A stretch of 64,000 nt of DNA from Chromobacterium violaceum ATCC 12472 (GCF_000007705.1 NC_005085.1:3419752-3483751); one strand, 5' to 3'; shown: positions 18,720 to 27,505, counted from the stretch's first letter. Numbers and translations are program-made. The notes: a model not told the origin generated them from the sequence alone.

Positions 18720-19013
18720 GGCGGACCCGGAACAATGGCGAAAAGGTTGATTTTACGCCGATATCCGCCCGATCTCACCCCCCGTTTCCCGGTGCCCGGC
18801 GCAGCGCCGCCCGGCAAGGAAAAACCGCCGCCGCGCGCCCCTTAGAAAAACCGCATTTTGCCCTACACAGAGCGGAGACATTGTTTAAAATGCAATCAGG
18901 GCGCAGCGGGTGCCTGCAGCAAATGATGTCAACATCTTGACGGATTTTGCCGGCAGATGCCATGAAGATGCAGTCCGGTTTCCTCCAAAAATAAGCGCAC
19001 AACGGAGTGACGC

Positions 19014-19883
19014 ATGATCAAGAAAATCGCAAGCCTGCTGGTATCGGCGGCACTGGCCATGCCGGTGCTGGCAGGTTCGCCGCAGGGCGTGCTGGTAGCC
19101 AGCGAAATGGCCGGCTACACCGCCCCCAGGCTCAATTCCCATTCGGTGCTGATCCTCAACGGCCAGACCGGCGAGGCGCTCTACGAGAAGAACGCCCACC
19201 AGCGCATGCCGATCGCGTCGATCAGCAAGCTGATGACGGCGATGGTGCTGCTGGATTCGGGCGCGCCGCTGGACCAGATGGTCACGGTATCCGACGCCGA
19301 AATCGACCGCGTCAAGCACACCACCTCGCGGCTGGCGGTCGGCACCACGCTCAGCCGGCAGGAAATGCTGCTGCTGGCGCTGATGTCGTCGGAGAACCGC
19401 GCGGCGGCCACGCTGGCCCGCACCGCCTTTCCCGGCGGCACGCCCATCTTCGTCGAGCGGATGAACCTCAAGGCGCGCAGCCTTGGCATGACGGAAACCG
19501 TCTTCCACGACCCCACCGGCCTGGACGTGCGCAACACCTCCACCGCCGCCGACCTGGCCAAGATGGTGCAAGCCGCGCAGAAATACCCGCTGATCCGCGA
19601 ATTCACCACCACCGAGCGCCACCAGATCGTCTCGGTGCGCAACCGCGTGCTGCAGTACAAGAACAGCAACGCGCTGGTGCGCGAAGGCGACTGGGACATC
19701 GCCGTGCAGAAGACCGGCTATATCCAGGAGGCCGGCCGCTGCATGGTGCTGCAAGCCACCGTCGGCTCGCAGCCACTGATTTTCGTGCTGCTGGACGCCG
19801 GCGCCAGTTCCGCGCGCGCCAACGACGCCAAGAACATCAGGACCTGGCTGGAATCCCATCCCGGCAGCTGGCTGGCCGGCTGA
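19014..19883 (+). CDS. pbpG: D-alanyl-D-alanine endopeptidase (PBP7 type)
   Basis: 289 aa with a signal peptide (MIKKIASLLVSAALAMPVLA) and GGAG 7 bases before the ATG. The serine peptidase S11 motifs are all present: SISK (Ser and Lys of SxxK, about residue 68), SSEN (SxN) and QKTGY (KTG). The length and lack of a C-terminal amphipathic membrane anchor match PbpG/PBP7, a soluble periplasmic endopeptidase that cuts D-Ala-meso-DAP cross-links in peptidoglycan, rather than DacA-type carboxypeptidases. It is monocistronic, with a good terminator 22 bases after the stop. Confidence 0.93.
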   Translation: MIKKIASLLVSAALAMPVLAGSPQGVLVASEMAGYTAPRLNSHSVLILNGQTGEALYEKNAHQRMPIASISKLMTAMVLLDSGAPLDQMVTVSDAEIDRVKHTTSRLAVGTTLSRQEMLLLALMSSENRAAATLARTAFPGGTPIFVERMNLKARSLGMTETVFHDPTGLDVRNTSTAADLAKMVQAAQKYPLIREFTTTERHQIVSVRNRVLQYKNSNALVREGDWDIAVQKTGYIQEAGRCMVLQATVGSQPLIFVLLDAGASSARANDAKNIRTWLESHPGSWLAG

Positions 19884-19904
19884 TCCCCAACGCCTCTTCA
19901 ACCG

Positions 19905-19926
19905 GGCCGGCCATGCCGGCCTTTTT
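19905..19926 (+). terminator. Intrinsic terminator of pbpG
   Basis: GGCCGGC (19905-19911) and GCCGGCC (19915-19921) form a 7-base stem with a CAT loop, directly followed by TTTTT (19922-19926). It abuts the stop codon of the convergent LysR gene. Confidence 0.88.
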
Positions 19927-20864
19927 CATGGGGAACGCGCTTCCGGCCCGCAGGCCGCCAGCTGCCGCCACACCCAGTCGTGCGCGGCCGAGCCCGCGTG
20001 CCGGCGATGGCGGTACAGTTTCAGCCGGTACGGCGGAATGGCGAAGGGCGCCGGATACAGCCGCACCCCCGCGGCTTCGGCCAAGCGCTGCGCCGCGCGC
20101 CTGGGCAGCGTCATGATCAGCTCGCTGCCGCCGATGACGAAGGGCGCCGCCAGCACCGACGGCAGCTGCAGCGCCACGCTCCGCGCCAGGCCCATCCTCT
20201 CCAACACCAGGTCCACCACCCCGCGCGGCTCGCTCCACGGCGTCACCACCGCATGGCGCTCCGCCAGGTAGGCCTCCAGGCTCAGCCGGCCCCGGATGCG
20301 CGGATGATCGCGGCTGGCGATCGCCACGTACTCCTCCTCCGGCCAATCGAACTCCTCGATATCCGCCGGCGGCGGCCCGTCTTCCTCCGAGTAGCCGAGC
20401 GCGAAATCGATGCTGCCGGCCAGCAGCGCATCCAGCGGCACCTTGCGCTCCGCCTGCAGCACGCGAAAGCTCAGCGCCGGCGCCAGCGACTGCATCCGGT
20501 TCAGGAAGCGCGGCAATACGGCGAAAGCGGTGTAGTCGGTGGCGGCCAGCACGAAGCGGCGCTCGCTGCGGGCCGGATCGAACTCCGCGCCCCGCGCCAG
20601 GCCGTCGGACAGCAATGCCAATGCCGCCTCCACCAGCGGCGCCAGCTGTTCCGCCCTCGGCGTCGGCCGCATCCCGCCGCCCACCCGCACGAACAGCTGG
20701 TCGCCCAAAGCCAGGCGCAGACGCGCCAGCGCGTGGCTGCAGGCGGAGGCGCTGATCGCCAGACTGTCCGCCGCGCCCTGCACCGAGCCGGCTCGGAACA
20801 GCGCGTCCAGCAGCAGCAACAGGTTGAGATCCAGGCCGCGCAGACCGGGATGAATATTCTTCAT
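19926..20864 (-). CDS. LysR-family transcriptional regulator (NodD/SyrM-like branch)
   Basis: 312 aa from the ATG at 20864 (MKNIHPGLRGLDLNLLLLLD). The start LDLNLLLLLDALFRAGSVQGAADSL is typical of the LysR subgroup that includes NodD, SyrM and LeuO; helix-turn-helix SVQGAADSLAISASACSHAL at about 26-45. An effector-binding domain follows from about residue 90. It is divergent from the acetyltransferase gene at 20955 with 90 bases between the ATGs, so it probably controls that gene and itself. The intervening DNA contains a TGCAcTgTTTGCAttttaatGCttGCA cluster in which TGCA-type half-sites recur. Confidence 0.9.
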   Translation of the reverse strand: MKNIHPGLRGLDLNLLLLLDALFRAGSVQGAADSLAISASACSHALARLRLALGDQLFVRVGGGMRPTPRAEQLAPLVEAALALLSDGLARGAEFDPARSERRFVLAATDYTAFAVLPRFLNRMQSLAPALSFRVLQAERKVPLDALLAGSIDFALGYSEEDGPPPADIEEFDWPEEEYVAIASRDHPRIRGRLSLEAYLAERHAVVTPWSEPRGVVDLVLERMGLARSVALQLPSVLAAPFVIGGSELIMTLPRRAAQRLAEAAGVRLYPAPFAIPPYRLKLYRHRRHAGSAAHDWVWRQLAACGPEARSP

Positions 20865-20954
20865 TTTTACCTGAAAACAATGCACTGTTTGCATTTTAAT
20901 GCTTGCACTAAGATGTCCGAAACCGACATTTCGACCATCCACGGGAAACGACGC

Positions 20955-21452
20955 ATGCAGATTTCCATCACCCCGGCCCGGCCGCAGGACGCGGCCGAGA
21001 TCCACCGCTTCATCACCGAGCTGGCCATCTACGAACGCGCCGAGCGCGAAGTGAAGGCCGGCGTCGCCGACATCGAGGCCACGCTGTTCGGCCCCGGGGC
21101 CAAGGCCCAGGCGCTGATGTGCGAAGTGGATGGCAAACTGGCCGGCTTCGCCGTGTATTTCTTCAGCTACTCGACCTGGCTGGGCAAGAACGGGCTGTAT
21201 CTGGAAGACCTGTACGTGACGCCCGAGCTGCGCGGCGCCGGGGCCGGCAAGGCGCTGCTGAGGCATCTGGCCAGGCTGGCCTGCGACAACGATTGCGGGC
21301 GCTTCGAATGGAGCGTGCTGGACTGGAACCAGCCGGCGATAGACTTCTACGAATCGATAGGCGCCGCGCCGCAATCCGAGTGGATACGCTACCGGCTGGC
21401 GGGCGAGGGATTGCGCCGCTTCGCTTATGGCGAGGATACGGTCGCCGCCTGA
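20955..21452 (+). CDS. GNAT-family N-acetyltransferase, diamine/spermidine acetyltransferase-like
   Basis: 165 aa from the ATG at 20955 with GGGAAA upstream; an in-frame ATG at 20913 would add 14 residues and has no better site. The GNAT acetyl-CoA loop is visible as LRGAGAGKALLRHL (about 98-111), preceded by LYLEDLYVTPE and followed by DWNQPAIDFYESIGA, a set typical of the SSAT-like diamine acetyltransferases. The protein would transfer acetyl from acetyl-CoA to a primary amine. The natural substrate is not known. Its tail overlaps the convergent YidD-like gene by 28 bases. Confidence 0.88.
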   Translation: MQISITPARPQDAAEIHRFITELAIYERAEREVKAGVADIEATLFGPGAKAQALMCEVDGKLAGFAVYFFSYSTWLGKNGLYLEDLYVTPELRGAGAGKALLRHLARLACDNDCGRFEWSVLDWNQPAIDFYESIGAAPQSEWIRYRLAGEGLRRFAYGEDTVAA

Positions 21453-21838
21453 TCAGCTCCGACTGCCTTTCGGCGGCGGTTCCGCCGCCAGCCGGGCCAA
21501 TAATGCGCCAGGCACTCGCCGGAGCGGCAGGCGGCATCATCCAGGCAGCCATCGCAATGGGCCGGACTCAGGCAATCCGGGCCGCACGGCGGCGGCTCGC
21601 AATAGCCGGACTGGCGCAGCCGCGCCGCCGGCTCCCTGGCCGCTCGCGCGCAGCGCGACAAGCGGGCGCGGGCGATCCCGCCTCCGCGCCACAAGCCGTA
21701 GCGGCGAATCGCGCGGAAAGCCAGGCCGGAACATCCCGCCCGGCCAGTGCCGGCCCGGTAAGCGCAGCCGAAGCCCTTGCGCGGCGACAGATGCCGCTGG
21801 TAGATCCGGATCAGGCACAACGCCAGCCATTTCGACAC
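21425..21838 (-). CDS. YidD-like membrane insertion factor with Cys-rich tail
   Basis: 137 aa. The first 70 residues follow the YidD (DUF37) pattern: an amphipathic N-terminus WLALCLIRIYQRHLSP, then GCAYRAGTGRAGCSGLAFRA and IRRYGLWRGG. YidD assists insertion of inner-membrane proteins near YidC. Here the usual PTCS motif is replaced by AGCS and the conserved GYDPVP end is missing. Instead there is a tail with about nine cysteines (for example CEPPPCGPDCL, CDGCLDDAACRSGEC). This looks like a second, divergent YidD-type family rather than the yidD of the rpmH-rnpA-yidC locus. The 3' end runs 28 bases into the convergent acetyltransferase gene. Confidence 0.72.
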   Translation of the reverse strand: MSKWLALCLIRIYQRHLSPRKGFGCAYRAGTGRAGCSGLAFRAIRRYGLWRGGGIARARLSRCARAAREPAARLRQSGYCEPPPCGPDCLSPAHCDGCLDDAACRSGECLAHYWPGWRRNRRRKAVGADQAATVSSP

Positions 21839-21998
21839 GGTCCCTTCCTTTCCCCAAGCGATTCATCATACCCATTCCCCGCCCACGCTGCTAAAGTCGT
21901 CGGCGAGCGCGCCCGCGCCGCCGGCGAGCGTTTCGGCACAATCTCGCCGCGCGCCGACGCATAACATCGTCGAACCCTCTAGCCACAGGAGAACCGAT

Positions 21999-22544
21999 AT
22001 GCGCACCACCCTGCTGATCGCCAGCCTGCTCGCCCTGCCGCTGGCCGCCCATGCCGACGCCTTCAGGCTGTCCAGCGACAGCATGGCCGACGGCAAGCCG
22101 TTGAGCCTGAAACAGGTCTACCGCGGTTTCGGCTGCGAAGGCGGCAACGTCTCGCCGCAACTGTCGTGGAGCGGCGCGCCGCTCGGCACCAAGAGCTTCG
22201 CGATCACCGCCTACGATCCGGACGCGCCCACCGGCAGCGGCTGGTGGCACTGGACCGTGGCCAACCTGCCGGCCAGCGTGCACTCGCTGCCCGAAGGCGC
22301 CGGCAGCCAAGGCGGCTCGCTGCCGCCAGGCGCGGTGCAAGGGCGCACCGACTACGGCGAATCCCGTTTCGGCGGAGCCTGCCCGCCCGCAGGCGACAAG
22401 CCGCACCGCTACCAGTTCACCGTCTGGGCGCTGAAGATCGACAAGCTGCCGATCGACGCCAACGCCAGCGGCGCGCTGGTAGGCTTCATGCTCAACGCCA
22501 ACGCGTTGGGCAAGGCGCAGCTCACCGCCACCTACGGCCGCTGA
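21999..22544 (+). CDS. YbhB/YbcL-family PEBP-like periplasmic protein
   Basis: 181 aa with a signal peptide (MRTTLLIASLLALPLAAHADA) and GGAG upstream of the ATG. It has the phosphatidylethanolamine-binding protein fold signatures of the bacterial Raf-kinase-inhibitor-like group: NVSPQLSWSGAPLGTKS, the ligand-site DPDAPTGSGWWHW and GGACPPAGDKPHRYQF. The function of bacterial members is largely unknown. It lies 4 bases upstream of the AraC-type regulator, so the two are probably cotranscribed. Confidence 0.93.
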   Translation: MRTTLLIASLLALPLAAHADAFRLSSDSMADGKPLSLKQVYRGFGCEGGNVSPQLSWSGAPLGTKSFAITAYDPDAPTGSGWWHWTVANLPASVHSLPEGAGSQGGSLPPGAVQGRTDYGESRFGGACPPAGDKPHRYQFTVWALKIDKLPIDANASGALVGFMLNANALGKAQLTATYGR

Positions 22545-22548
22545 GCCC

Positions 22549-23349
22549 ATGGCCGACATCGCTCACCGCCTGAGCCGCATCGAGGCCGGCGAAATACGCG
22601 CCCGCCTGCCGCAGCACGTGCGGCGAGTGCCGGTGTGCATGCCGGCGCTATGCCGCGTCCGCCATGGCGGCAAGCGCATCCGGCTGGGCGATAGGGAGAT
22701 GTCGGCCGGGCCATCCCAGCTGGTGCTGTTGCCGGCCGGCTGCGAACTGGACATCGTCAACCTGCCGGGGCCTGGCGGCTACCTGGCCGACGTGGTCGGC
22801 CTGCCGCCGGACTTGCTGGACCGCTTCCGCGACCGCCACGGTCCGTTGCTGCTGAGGCAGCGGCCAGGCCAGGAACTCTGCCCGACGATGGATGGCCCCC
22901 TGGCGTCGGCATGGACGCTGCTGATGGACAGCCTTCACGGCAACGCCGCGCCGGAAATCCGCCAGCATCACGCCGAAGGCGTGCTGCTGGCCCTGGCCCT
23001 GGCCGGCCAGGCCGGACCGTTGCTTCGGGAAAAGACCGACAGCCTGACGCAGGGGCTGCGGCAACTGATGATGCTGGATCCGGCGGCGCCGTGGAGCGTG
23101 GAAACGGCGGCGCGCCGGCTCAACCTGGGCGCGTCGACCTTGCGCCGCCGGCTGGCTGAGGAAGACGCCGGCTTCCAGGCGATTCTGGAAGAGGTGAGGA
23201 TGGGCCTGGCCCTGCAGCAAGTGCAGGATGGCCGGCGGTCCATCGCCCAGATCGCCGAGGCCAGCGGCTACGCGTCGGCGTCCCGCTTCGCCGCGCGCTT
23301 CCGCCAGCGTTACGGATTGACGCCCAGCGCCTTGCGCCGGACGCTTTGA
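22549..23349 (+). CDS. AraC-family transcriptional regulator
   Basis: 266 aa. The N-terminal half is an AraC-type effector domain of the EutR/ToxT kind; the C-terminal 100 residues hold the two AraC helix-turn-helix units. The first is VETAARRLNLGASTLRRRLAE, the second is SIAQIAEASGYASASRFAAR followed by FRQRYGLTPSALRR, the standard AraC signature. The gap to the upstream ybhB-like gene is only four bases. The target is unknown; the upstream gene and the convergent VOC gene are candidates only by position. Confidence 0.92.
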   Translation: MADIAHRLSRIEAGEIRARLPQHVRRVPVCMPALCRVRHGGKRIRLGDREMSAGPSQLVLLPAGCELDIVNLPGPGGYLADVVGLPPDLLDRFRDRHGPLLLRQRPGQELCPTMDGPLASAWTLLMDSLHGNAAPEIRQHHAEGVLLALALAGQAGPLLREKTDSLTQGLRQLMMLDPAAPWSVETAARRLNLGASTLRRRLAEEDAGFQAILEEVRMGLALQQVQDGRRSIAQIAEASGYASASRFAARFRQRYGLTPSALRRTL

Positions 23350-23363
23350 CGCCGGCCCGCCGC

Positions 23364-23768
23364 TCAGCCGGCGTCCTGCCTCAGCTCCAGCAGATTGCCC
23401 GCCGGATCCCGGACGAACAGCTGCTCCAACCTGTCGGCGGCGACGTTGCGCTGGCTGAAGAAGGCGATGCCTCTCTCCTTCAGTTCGGCCGCCGCCCGCT
23501 CCAGGCTGGCCACCGTCAACGCGACATGATTGCTTACCGGGTCCTGTCCCTCGCCCTGCGCGTACGGCGACACGCCGTCCTTGCCCATGATGTGCAGTTG
23601 AGTAGCGTTGGGAAAATCGAGGAAGCAACCCGGCACGCCGGGAATGTGCCAGCGCGACGGATCCGCCTCCAGGCCGAACACCTGGCGGTAGAAAGCCTGC
23701 AGCGCCGCCACCTGATGCTTGGGCACGCTGAAGCCGACGTGATGCAAGGCCTGCACTTCGATAGCCAT
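23364..23768 (-). CDS. VOC-family (glyoxalase/dioxygenase-like) protein
   Basis: 134 aa from the ATG at 23768, which has AAGGA 6 bases upstream; the ATG at 23774 abuts that sequence and is less likely. It has two beta-alpha-beta-beta-beta modules of the vicinal oxygen chelate fold with possible metal ligands His in HHVGFSVP, His in NHVALTV and Glu in DPAGNLLEL. Substrate specificity cannot be read; family members include glyoxalases, dioxygenases and resistance proteins. It is convergent with the AraC-type gene. Confidence 0.88.
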   Translation of the reverse strand: MAIEVQALHHVGFSVPKHQVAALQAFYRQVFGLEADPSRWHIPGVPGCFLDFPNATQLHIMGKDGVSPYAQGEGQDPVSNHVALTVASLERAAAELKERGIAFFSQRNVAADRLEQLFVRDPAGNLLELRQDAG

Positions 23769-23940
23769 CTCCATTCCTTTCCGATGTGAGTCCGGCCCCT
23801 GCCGGCCACACAATAATACGCAAAACATATAATTAGTCAAACTAACAAAATGACCGGGAACGGAGTTCGACGTAACGACGCTTTTCGGCTAGCATCATCG
23901 CGGCCCATCACATAGCCACAACTCAGCCAGGCGAATCCTC

Positions 23941-24468
23941 ATGGACGCACGACACCCGCAAGACGCCAGCGCCGCCATGGCGCCCCATCTGCAATTGATG
24001 GCGGATACCGCCGACGCCGACACCCAGCAGGACGCCGCCGCCGCCGGGCTGTTGCTGCTGTGGCTGGGCGACGACGTGCTGCTGCGTCTGAACCGGCATC
24101 TGGCGCCGCTGGGGATTTCGGAAAACAAGCTGCATGTGCTGCTGCTGTTCCGCCTGTTCGAAGACGGCCGGCTGGGCGCGGAGCCGCCGACGCCGTCCAG
24201 CATCGCCGACTATTTCGGCATCACCCGCGCATCGGCCACCGGCTTGCTGGACTGGCTGGAAAAACGCCGGCTGATCGCCCGCCACCCCCACCCTGCCGAC
24301 CGCCGCAGCCTGCAGTTGAGCCTGACGCAAGAGGCCCGCGCGCTGCTGGAACAGGCGCTGCCCGACTTCTGGCGCGCCTGCGCCGGCCTGACCGCCCACC
24401 TTGACGCCCAGGAACGGCAGCAATTGCTGCGCCTGCTGGCCAAGGTCTGGGGGCCGGTCAAGAGCTGA
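23941..24468 (+). CDS. MarR-family transcriptional regulator
   Basis: 175 aa. The winged helix is clear: PSSIADYFGITRASATGLLDWLEKRRLIARHP, then the wing DRRSLQLSLTQEA, and C-terminal dimerisation helices. MarR proteins bind DNA as dimers and usually release it on binding a phenolic or other ligand. The 3' end overlaps the thiQ gene tail by 11 bases (convergent). The start faces the VOC gene start with 172 bases between them, so that gene may be its target. Confidence 0.9.
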   Translation: MDARHPQDASAAMAPHLQLMADTADADTQQDAAAAGLLLLWLGDDVLLRLNRHLAPLGISENKLHVLLLFRLFEDGRLGAEPPTPSSIADYFGITRASATGLLDWLEKRRLIARHPHPADRRSLQLSLTQEARALLEQALPDFWRACAGLTAHLDAQERQQLLRLLAKVWGPVKS

Positions 24469-25417
24469 GCGCGGGAAAACGCAGCAGGCGCGATTCGTCG
24501 ACGCCGACGCCCAGCGTTCCGCCTATGAACAGCGCGTCGCCCAGCCTCTCGGCCTCGCGCGCGGACAGCATCAGCGCCAACGGACCGGCCTGGGCCTCCA
24601 CCCTCAGCCGCAGGCCATCCGCCAGCGGCGTCAGCTCGACGATGCGCGCCGGCGGCTGATCGTCGCCCAGCAGCAGCGCGCCCGGCGGCACCGCCGCATG
24701 CTCCAGCACATTGTCAAAGCCGATGAAGCGCGCCAGCCAGGCGCAGGCCGGCGCGGCCAGCAGCTGGCGCGGCGGCGCGCACTGCAGCAGCCGGCCATCC
24801 TTGAGCACCGCCACCCGGTCCGCCAGCGCGAACGCCTCGTCGCGGTCGTGGGTGACGATGATGGCCGGTATGCCGGCCTCGCGCAGCAGTTCGCGGAATT
24901 CGCGCTGCAGCATGCGGCGCAGGTCGGCGTCCAGGCTGGAAAACGGCTCGTCCAGCAGCAGCAGCCTGGGTCGCGTGACCAGCGCCCGCGCCAGCGCCAC
25001 CCGCTGCTGCTCGCCGCCGGACAGCGTCCACACCTTGCGCGCGCCGTGCTCGGCCAGCCCCACGCGGGCCAGCATCGCCTGCGCGCGCGCGGCGGCGTCG
25101 CGTTTGGATACGCCCTGCTCGACCAGGCCGAACATCACATTGCCCAGCGCGTCCAGATGCGGAAACAGCGCGAAATCCTGGAACATCAGCGCGAAGCCGC
25201 GCCGCTCCGGCGGCACCCGCGCGAGGTCTTCGCCGTCAAAGGCCAGCGCGCCGCCGTCCGGCCGCTCCAGGCCGGCGATCATCTTCAGCAGCGTGCTCTT
25301 GCCGCAGCCGGACGGCCCCAGCATCGCCAGCGTTTCGCCGGCGGACACCTCCAGCGACACATCGTCGGCCACCACGCGCGCGCCGAAGCGCTTATTCAGG
25401 TTTCGCAGCGTCAGCAC
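24458..25417 (-). CDS. thiQ: Thiamine ABC transporter ATP-binding protein ThiQ
   Basis: 319 aa from a GTG at 25417, chosen because GGAGGAGGA ends about 5 bases upstream; longer readings lack this. The ABC ATPase motifs are complete: Walker A GPSGCGKST, Q-loop MFQDFALFPH, signature LSGGEQQR, Walker B LLLLDEPFSSLD and switch His in IVTHDRDEA. A C-terminal extension of about 90 residues resembles the regulatory domain of larger importers, making it longer than E. coli ThiQ. It overlaps thiP by 26 bases. Assignment to thiamine rests on the linked ThiB and the TPP riboswitch upstream. Confidence 0.88.
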   Translation of the reverse strand: MLTLRNLNKRFGARVVADDVSLEVSAGETLAMLGPSGCGKSTLLKMIAGLERPDGGALAFDGEDLARVPPERRGFALMFQDFALFPHLDALGNVMFGLVEQGVSKRDAAARAQAMLARVGLAEHGARKVWTLSGGEQQRVALARALVTRPRLLLLDEPFSSLDADLRRMLQREFRELLREAGIPAIIVTHDRDEAFALADRVAVLKDGRLLQCAPPRQLLAAPACAWLARFIGFDNVLEHAAVPPGALLLGDDQPPARIVELTPLADGLRLRVEAQAGPLALMLSAREAERLGDALFIGGTLGVGVDESRLLRFPALSS

Positions 25418-26957
25418 GGCTGTCCTCCTCCGGGCCGGCGCCGCCGGCGGTTTCAATGATCCAGAAAGCAATGAGCGCCAGCAGCATCAGCGCGCAGGAG
25501 AGCTGCATCGCCGCGTCGGCATTGGCTTCGCCGGGTCGCCCCAGCCGCTGGTAGATCAGCGTGGTCAGCGTCAGCCACTCCGGCCGGGACAGGAACAGCG
25601 TGACGGCGAACTCGCCGACCGCGGTGGCGGCGGCGAAAGCCAGCCCGCGCCGCAGCGCAGGCTGCAGCAAGGGCCAGGTGACGCGGCGGAAAGCGCGCCA
25701 CGGGCCGGCGCCCAGGCCGCGGGCGGCGGCCCGCCAATGCGGCGGCTGGCCGTCCAGCGACGCCAGCGCAGCCTTGGCCACCAGCGGGTAGGCCAGCAGC
25801 GCGTAAGCCGCCATCAGCAGGCCCAGCGCGCCGCTCCATTGCGGGTACAGCAACAGCAGGCCGAAAGCCACGCACACCGGCGAAGCGACGAAGGGCAGAA
25901 AGACGGCGGCGCGCAACGCCAGGCTGCGGCCGCAGGCCAGCGCATGCGCCAGGCCCAGCGCGCCGGCCGCCAGCACGGTCACGCCGGTGAAGCGGGCGCT
26001 GTTCCACAAGGCCTGGCGCGTATCCTCGTCCCACAGCGCCGCCCATTCCGCGCCGGCGCAAAGGCCACGCCACAGCACCGCCAGCAGCGGCAGGCCGCTG
26101 CACAGCAGCAGCGCGGACAAAGTCGCGCCCAAAGCCAGCCGCTCGATCCCGCTCGCAGCCGGCCGCAGCGGCAGCGGCTCCACCTTCGCCACGGTAGCCA
26201 GCCGGCGCGCCAAGGCGGCATAAACTGCGGCGATGCCGCCGCACACCAGCAATACCAGCAAGGCCAGCGCGCCGGCGTCGGCCAGGTTCAGCTCGTAAGC
26301 CACCAGGGTGTAGATCTCCACCTCCAGCGTCGCGTAGCGCTGGCCGCCCAGCACCAGCGCCAGGCCCAGGCCGGAGAAGCAGTACAGGAATACCAGGCAC
26401 AGGCTGGACAGCAGCCAGGGCAGGGCCGCCGACCATTCCACGCGCCAGAAGGCGCGCCAGCGGGTGGCGCCCAGCGTGCGCGCGGCGGCCAGGCGGCTGG
26501 CCGGCACCTGGGAAAAGCCGTCGCAGCCGGCGCGCACCACCAGCGGCAGATTGAAGAACAGATTGCCGTACAGCAGCAGCCACGGCGTGTCCTGCAGGTT
26601 GACGCCGAACGCGCCCCGCGGCCCGAACAACGCCAGCACGCCCATCGCCGCCACCAGCGTCGGCATCACGAAAGGCAGCATCAGCAAGCGCAGCAGCAAC
26701 GCGCGTCCGGGAAAGCGGTAACGGGCCAGCATCCAGGCCAGCGGCACGCCCAGAACCAGGCACAGCAGGCAACTGGCCGACGCCTGGATCAGCGACCACA
26801 GCAGCCGCCAGCGCAGGTAGTCGTCGGCCAGCAGCGAGAGATTGAACTGCAGGCCGCCTTCCGCCAACAGGCGGAACAGCGGCGCGACGGCCAGCAGCAA
26901 GAGGAAGGACAGCGGAAGTCCGGCCAGGATCAGCCGGGGCACGGCGGACTGCTTCAA
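25392..26957 (-). CDS. thiP: Thiamine ABC transporter permease ThiP
   Basis: 521 aa from a TTG at 26957 whose first bases form TTGA with the stop of the acetyltransferase gene, with GGAG 8 bases upstream. A GTG five codons later is the alternative. It is a fused double permease with about 12 membrane segments and two copies of the inner-membrane-component EAA loop (ASRLAAARTLGATRWRAF and HWRAAARGLGAGPWRAFRR). This duplicated arrangement is typical of ThiP/FbpB-type importers. It forms the membrane channel of the ThiBPQ uptake system. Confidence 0.88.
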   Translation of the reverse strand: MKQSAVPRLILAGLPLSFLLLLAVAPLFRLLAEGGLQFNLSLLADDYLRWRLLWSLIQASASCLLCLVLGVPLAWMLARYRFPGRALLLRLLMLPFVMPTLVAAMGVLALFGPRGAFGVNLQDTPWLLLYGNLFFNLPLVVRAGCDGFSQVPASRLAAARTLGATRWRAFWRVEWSAALPWLLSSLCLVFLYCFSGLGLALVLGGQRYATLEVEIYTLVAYELNLADAGALALLVLLVCGGIAAVYAALARRLATVAKVEPLPLRPAASGIERLALGATLSALLLCSGLPLLAVLWRGLCAGAEWAALWDEDTRQALWNSARFTGVTVLAAGALGLAHALACGRSLALRAAVFLPFVASPVCVAFGLLLLYPQWSGALGLLMAAYALLAYPLVAKAALASLDGQPPHWRAAARGLGAGPWRAFRRVTWPLLQPALRRGLAFAAATAVGEFAVTLFLSRPEWLTLTTLIYQRLGRPGEANADAAMQLSCALMLLALIAFWIIETAGGAGPEEDSRADAAKPE

Positions 26958-27505
26958 ACAAAGGCTCCAGGCAATGGCCAATCGGCCGTCAGCACATCTT
27001 CGCAACCGTCGTCATCTCGCGCCTGGCCCACCTTGGCGAAGCCAAGCTGGGCGGCCAGCGCCTGCGACGGCAGGTTGCCGGGCTCGATCGACAACACCAG
27101 CCGCTGCACGCCGCCCTGCCGCGCCGCCCAGCCGGCCATCGCCAACAGCGCCTCGCGGGCATAGCCCTGGCGGCGGAATGCGGGATAGACCGCATAGCCG
27201 AGCTCGACGTCGCCATAGCCGTTCAGATAGGGATGGCCGGGCCGGGTATGGAAATTGATGTGGCCGATCATGGCCAGATCGTCGCGGCGCAATAGCGCCC
27301 GCACCGACCACGGCGCATAGGCTGGCTCCGCAGCCATATCGGCCAGCCGCATCTCCATCAGCGCGGTCTCCCCCATCCAGCCAGCGGCCGGGCGGCAGCC
27401 CAGCCGGGCCGCGGCGGCGTCGATGTCGCCGCGCAGGCAGGATTCGAGAAAATCCGCGTCCAGGTGGCGCAGGAGCAGGCGGGGGCTGGTGATGTCGTCG
27501 ATCAT
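26954..27505 (-). CDS. GNAT-family acetyltransferase inside the thiamine operon
   Basis: 183 aa from the ATG at 27505 (MIDDITSPRLLLRHL). The opening TSPRLLLRHLD and the acetyl-CoA loop RRQGYAREALLAMAGWA, followed by VLSIEPGNLPSQALAAQLGFAK, identify a RimJ/RimL-type GNAT N-acetyltransferase. The gene lies between thiB (65 bases upstream) and thiP (TTGA overlap), all on one strand, so it should share their transcript. A role in thiamine metabolism is not known for this family; the insertion may be incidental. A hairpin with GGCCAGT/ACTGGCC arms straddles the thiB stop. Confidence 0.9.
   Translation of the reverse strand: MIDDITSPRLLLRHLDADFLESCLRGDIDAAAARLGCRPAAGWMGETALMEMRLADMAAEPAYAPWSVRALLRRDDLAMIGHINFHTRPGHPYLNGYGDVELGYAVYPAFRRQGYAREALLAMAGWAARQGGVQRLVLSIEPGNLPSQALAAQLGFAKVGQARDDDGCEDVLTADWPLPGAFV

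Noticed and set aside
18720-19013. Search for a LexA box upstream of uvrB
   Set aside because: No CTGT-N8-ACAG match near the expected promoter; SOS control is not supported by what I can see.
24711-27164. Plus-strand open frame of 817 codons opposite thiP and thiQ
   Set aside because: Gln/Arg/Ala-rich shadow frame typical of high-GC DNA; the opposite strand encodes clear ABC transporter motifs.
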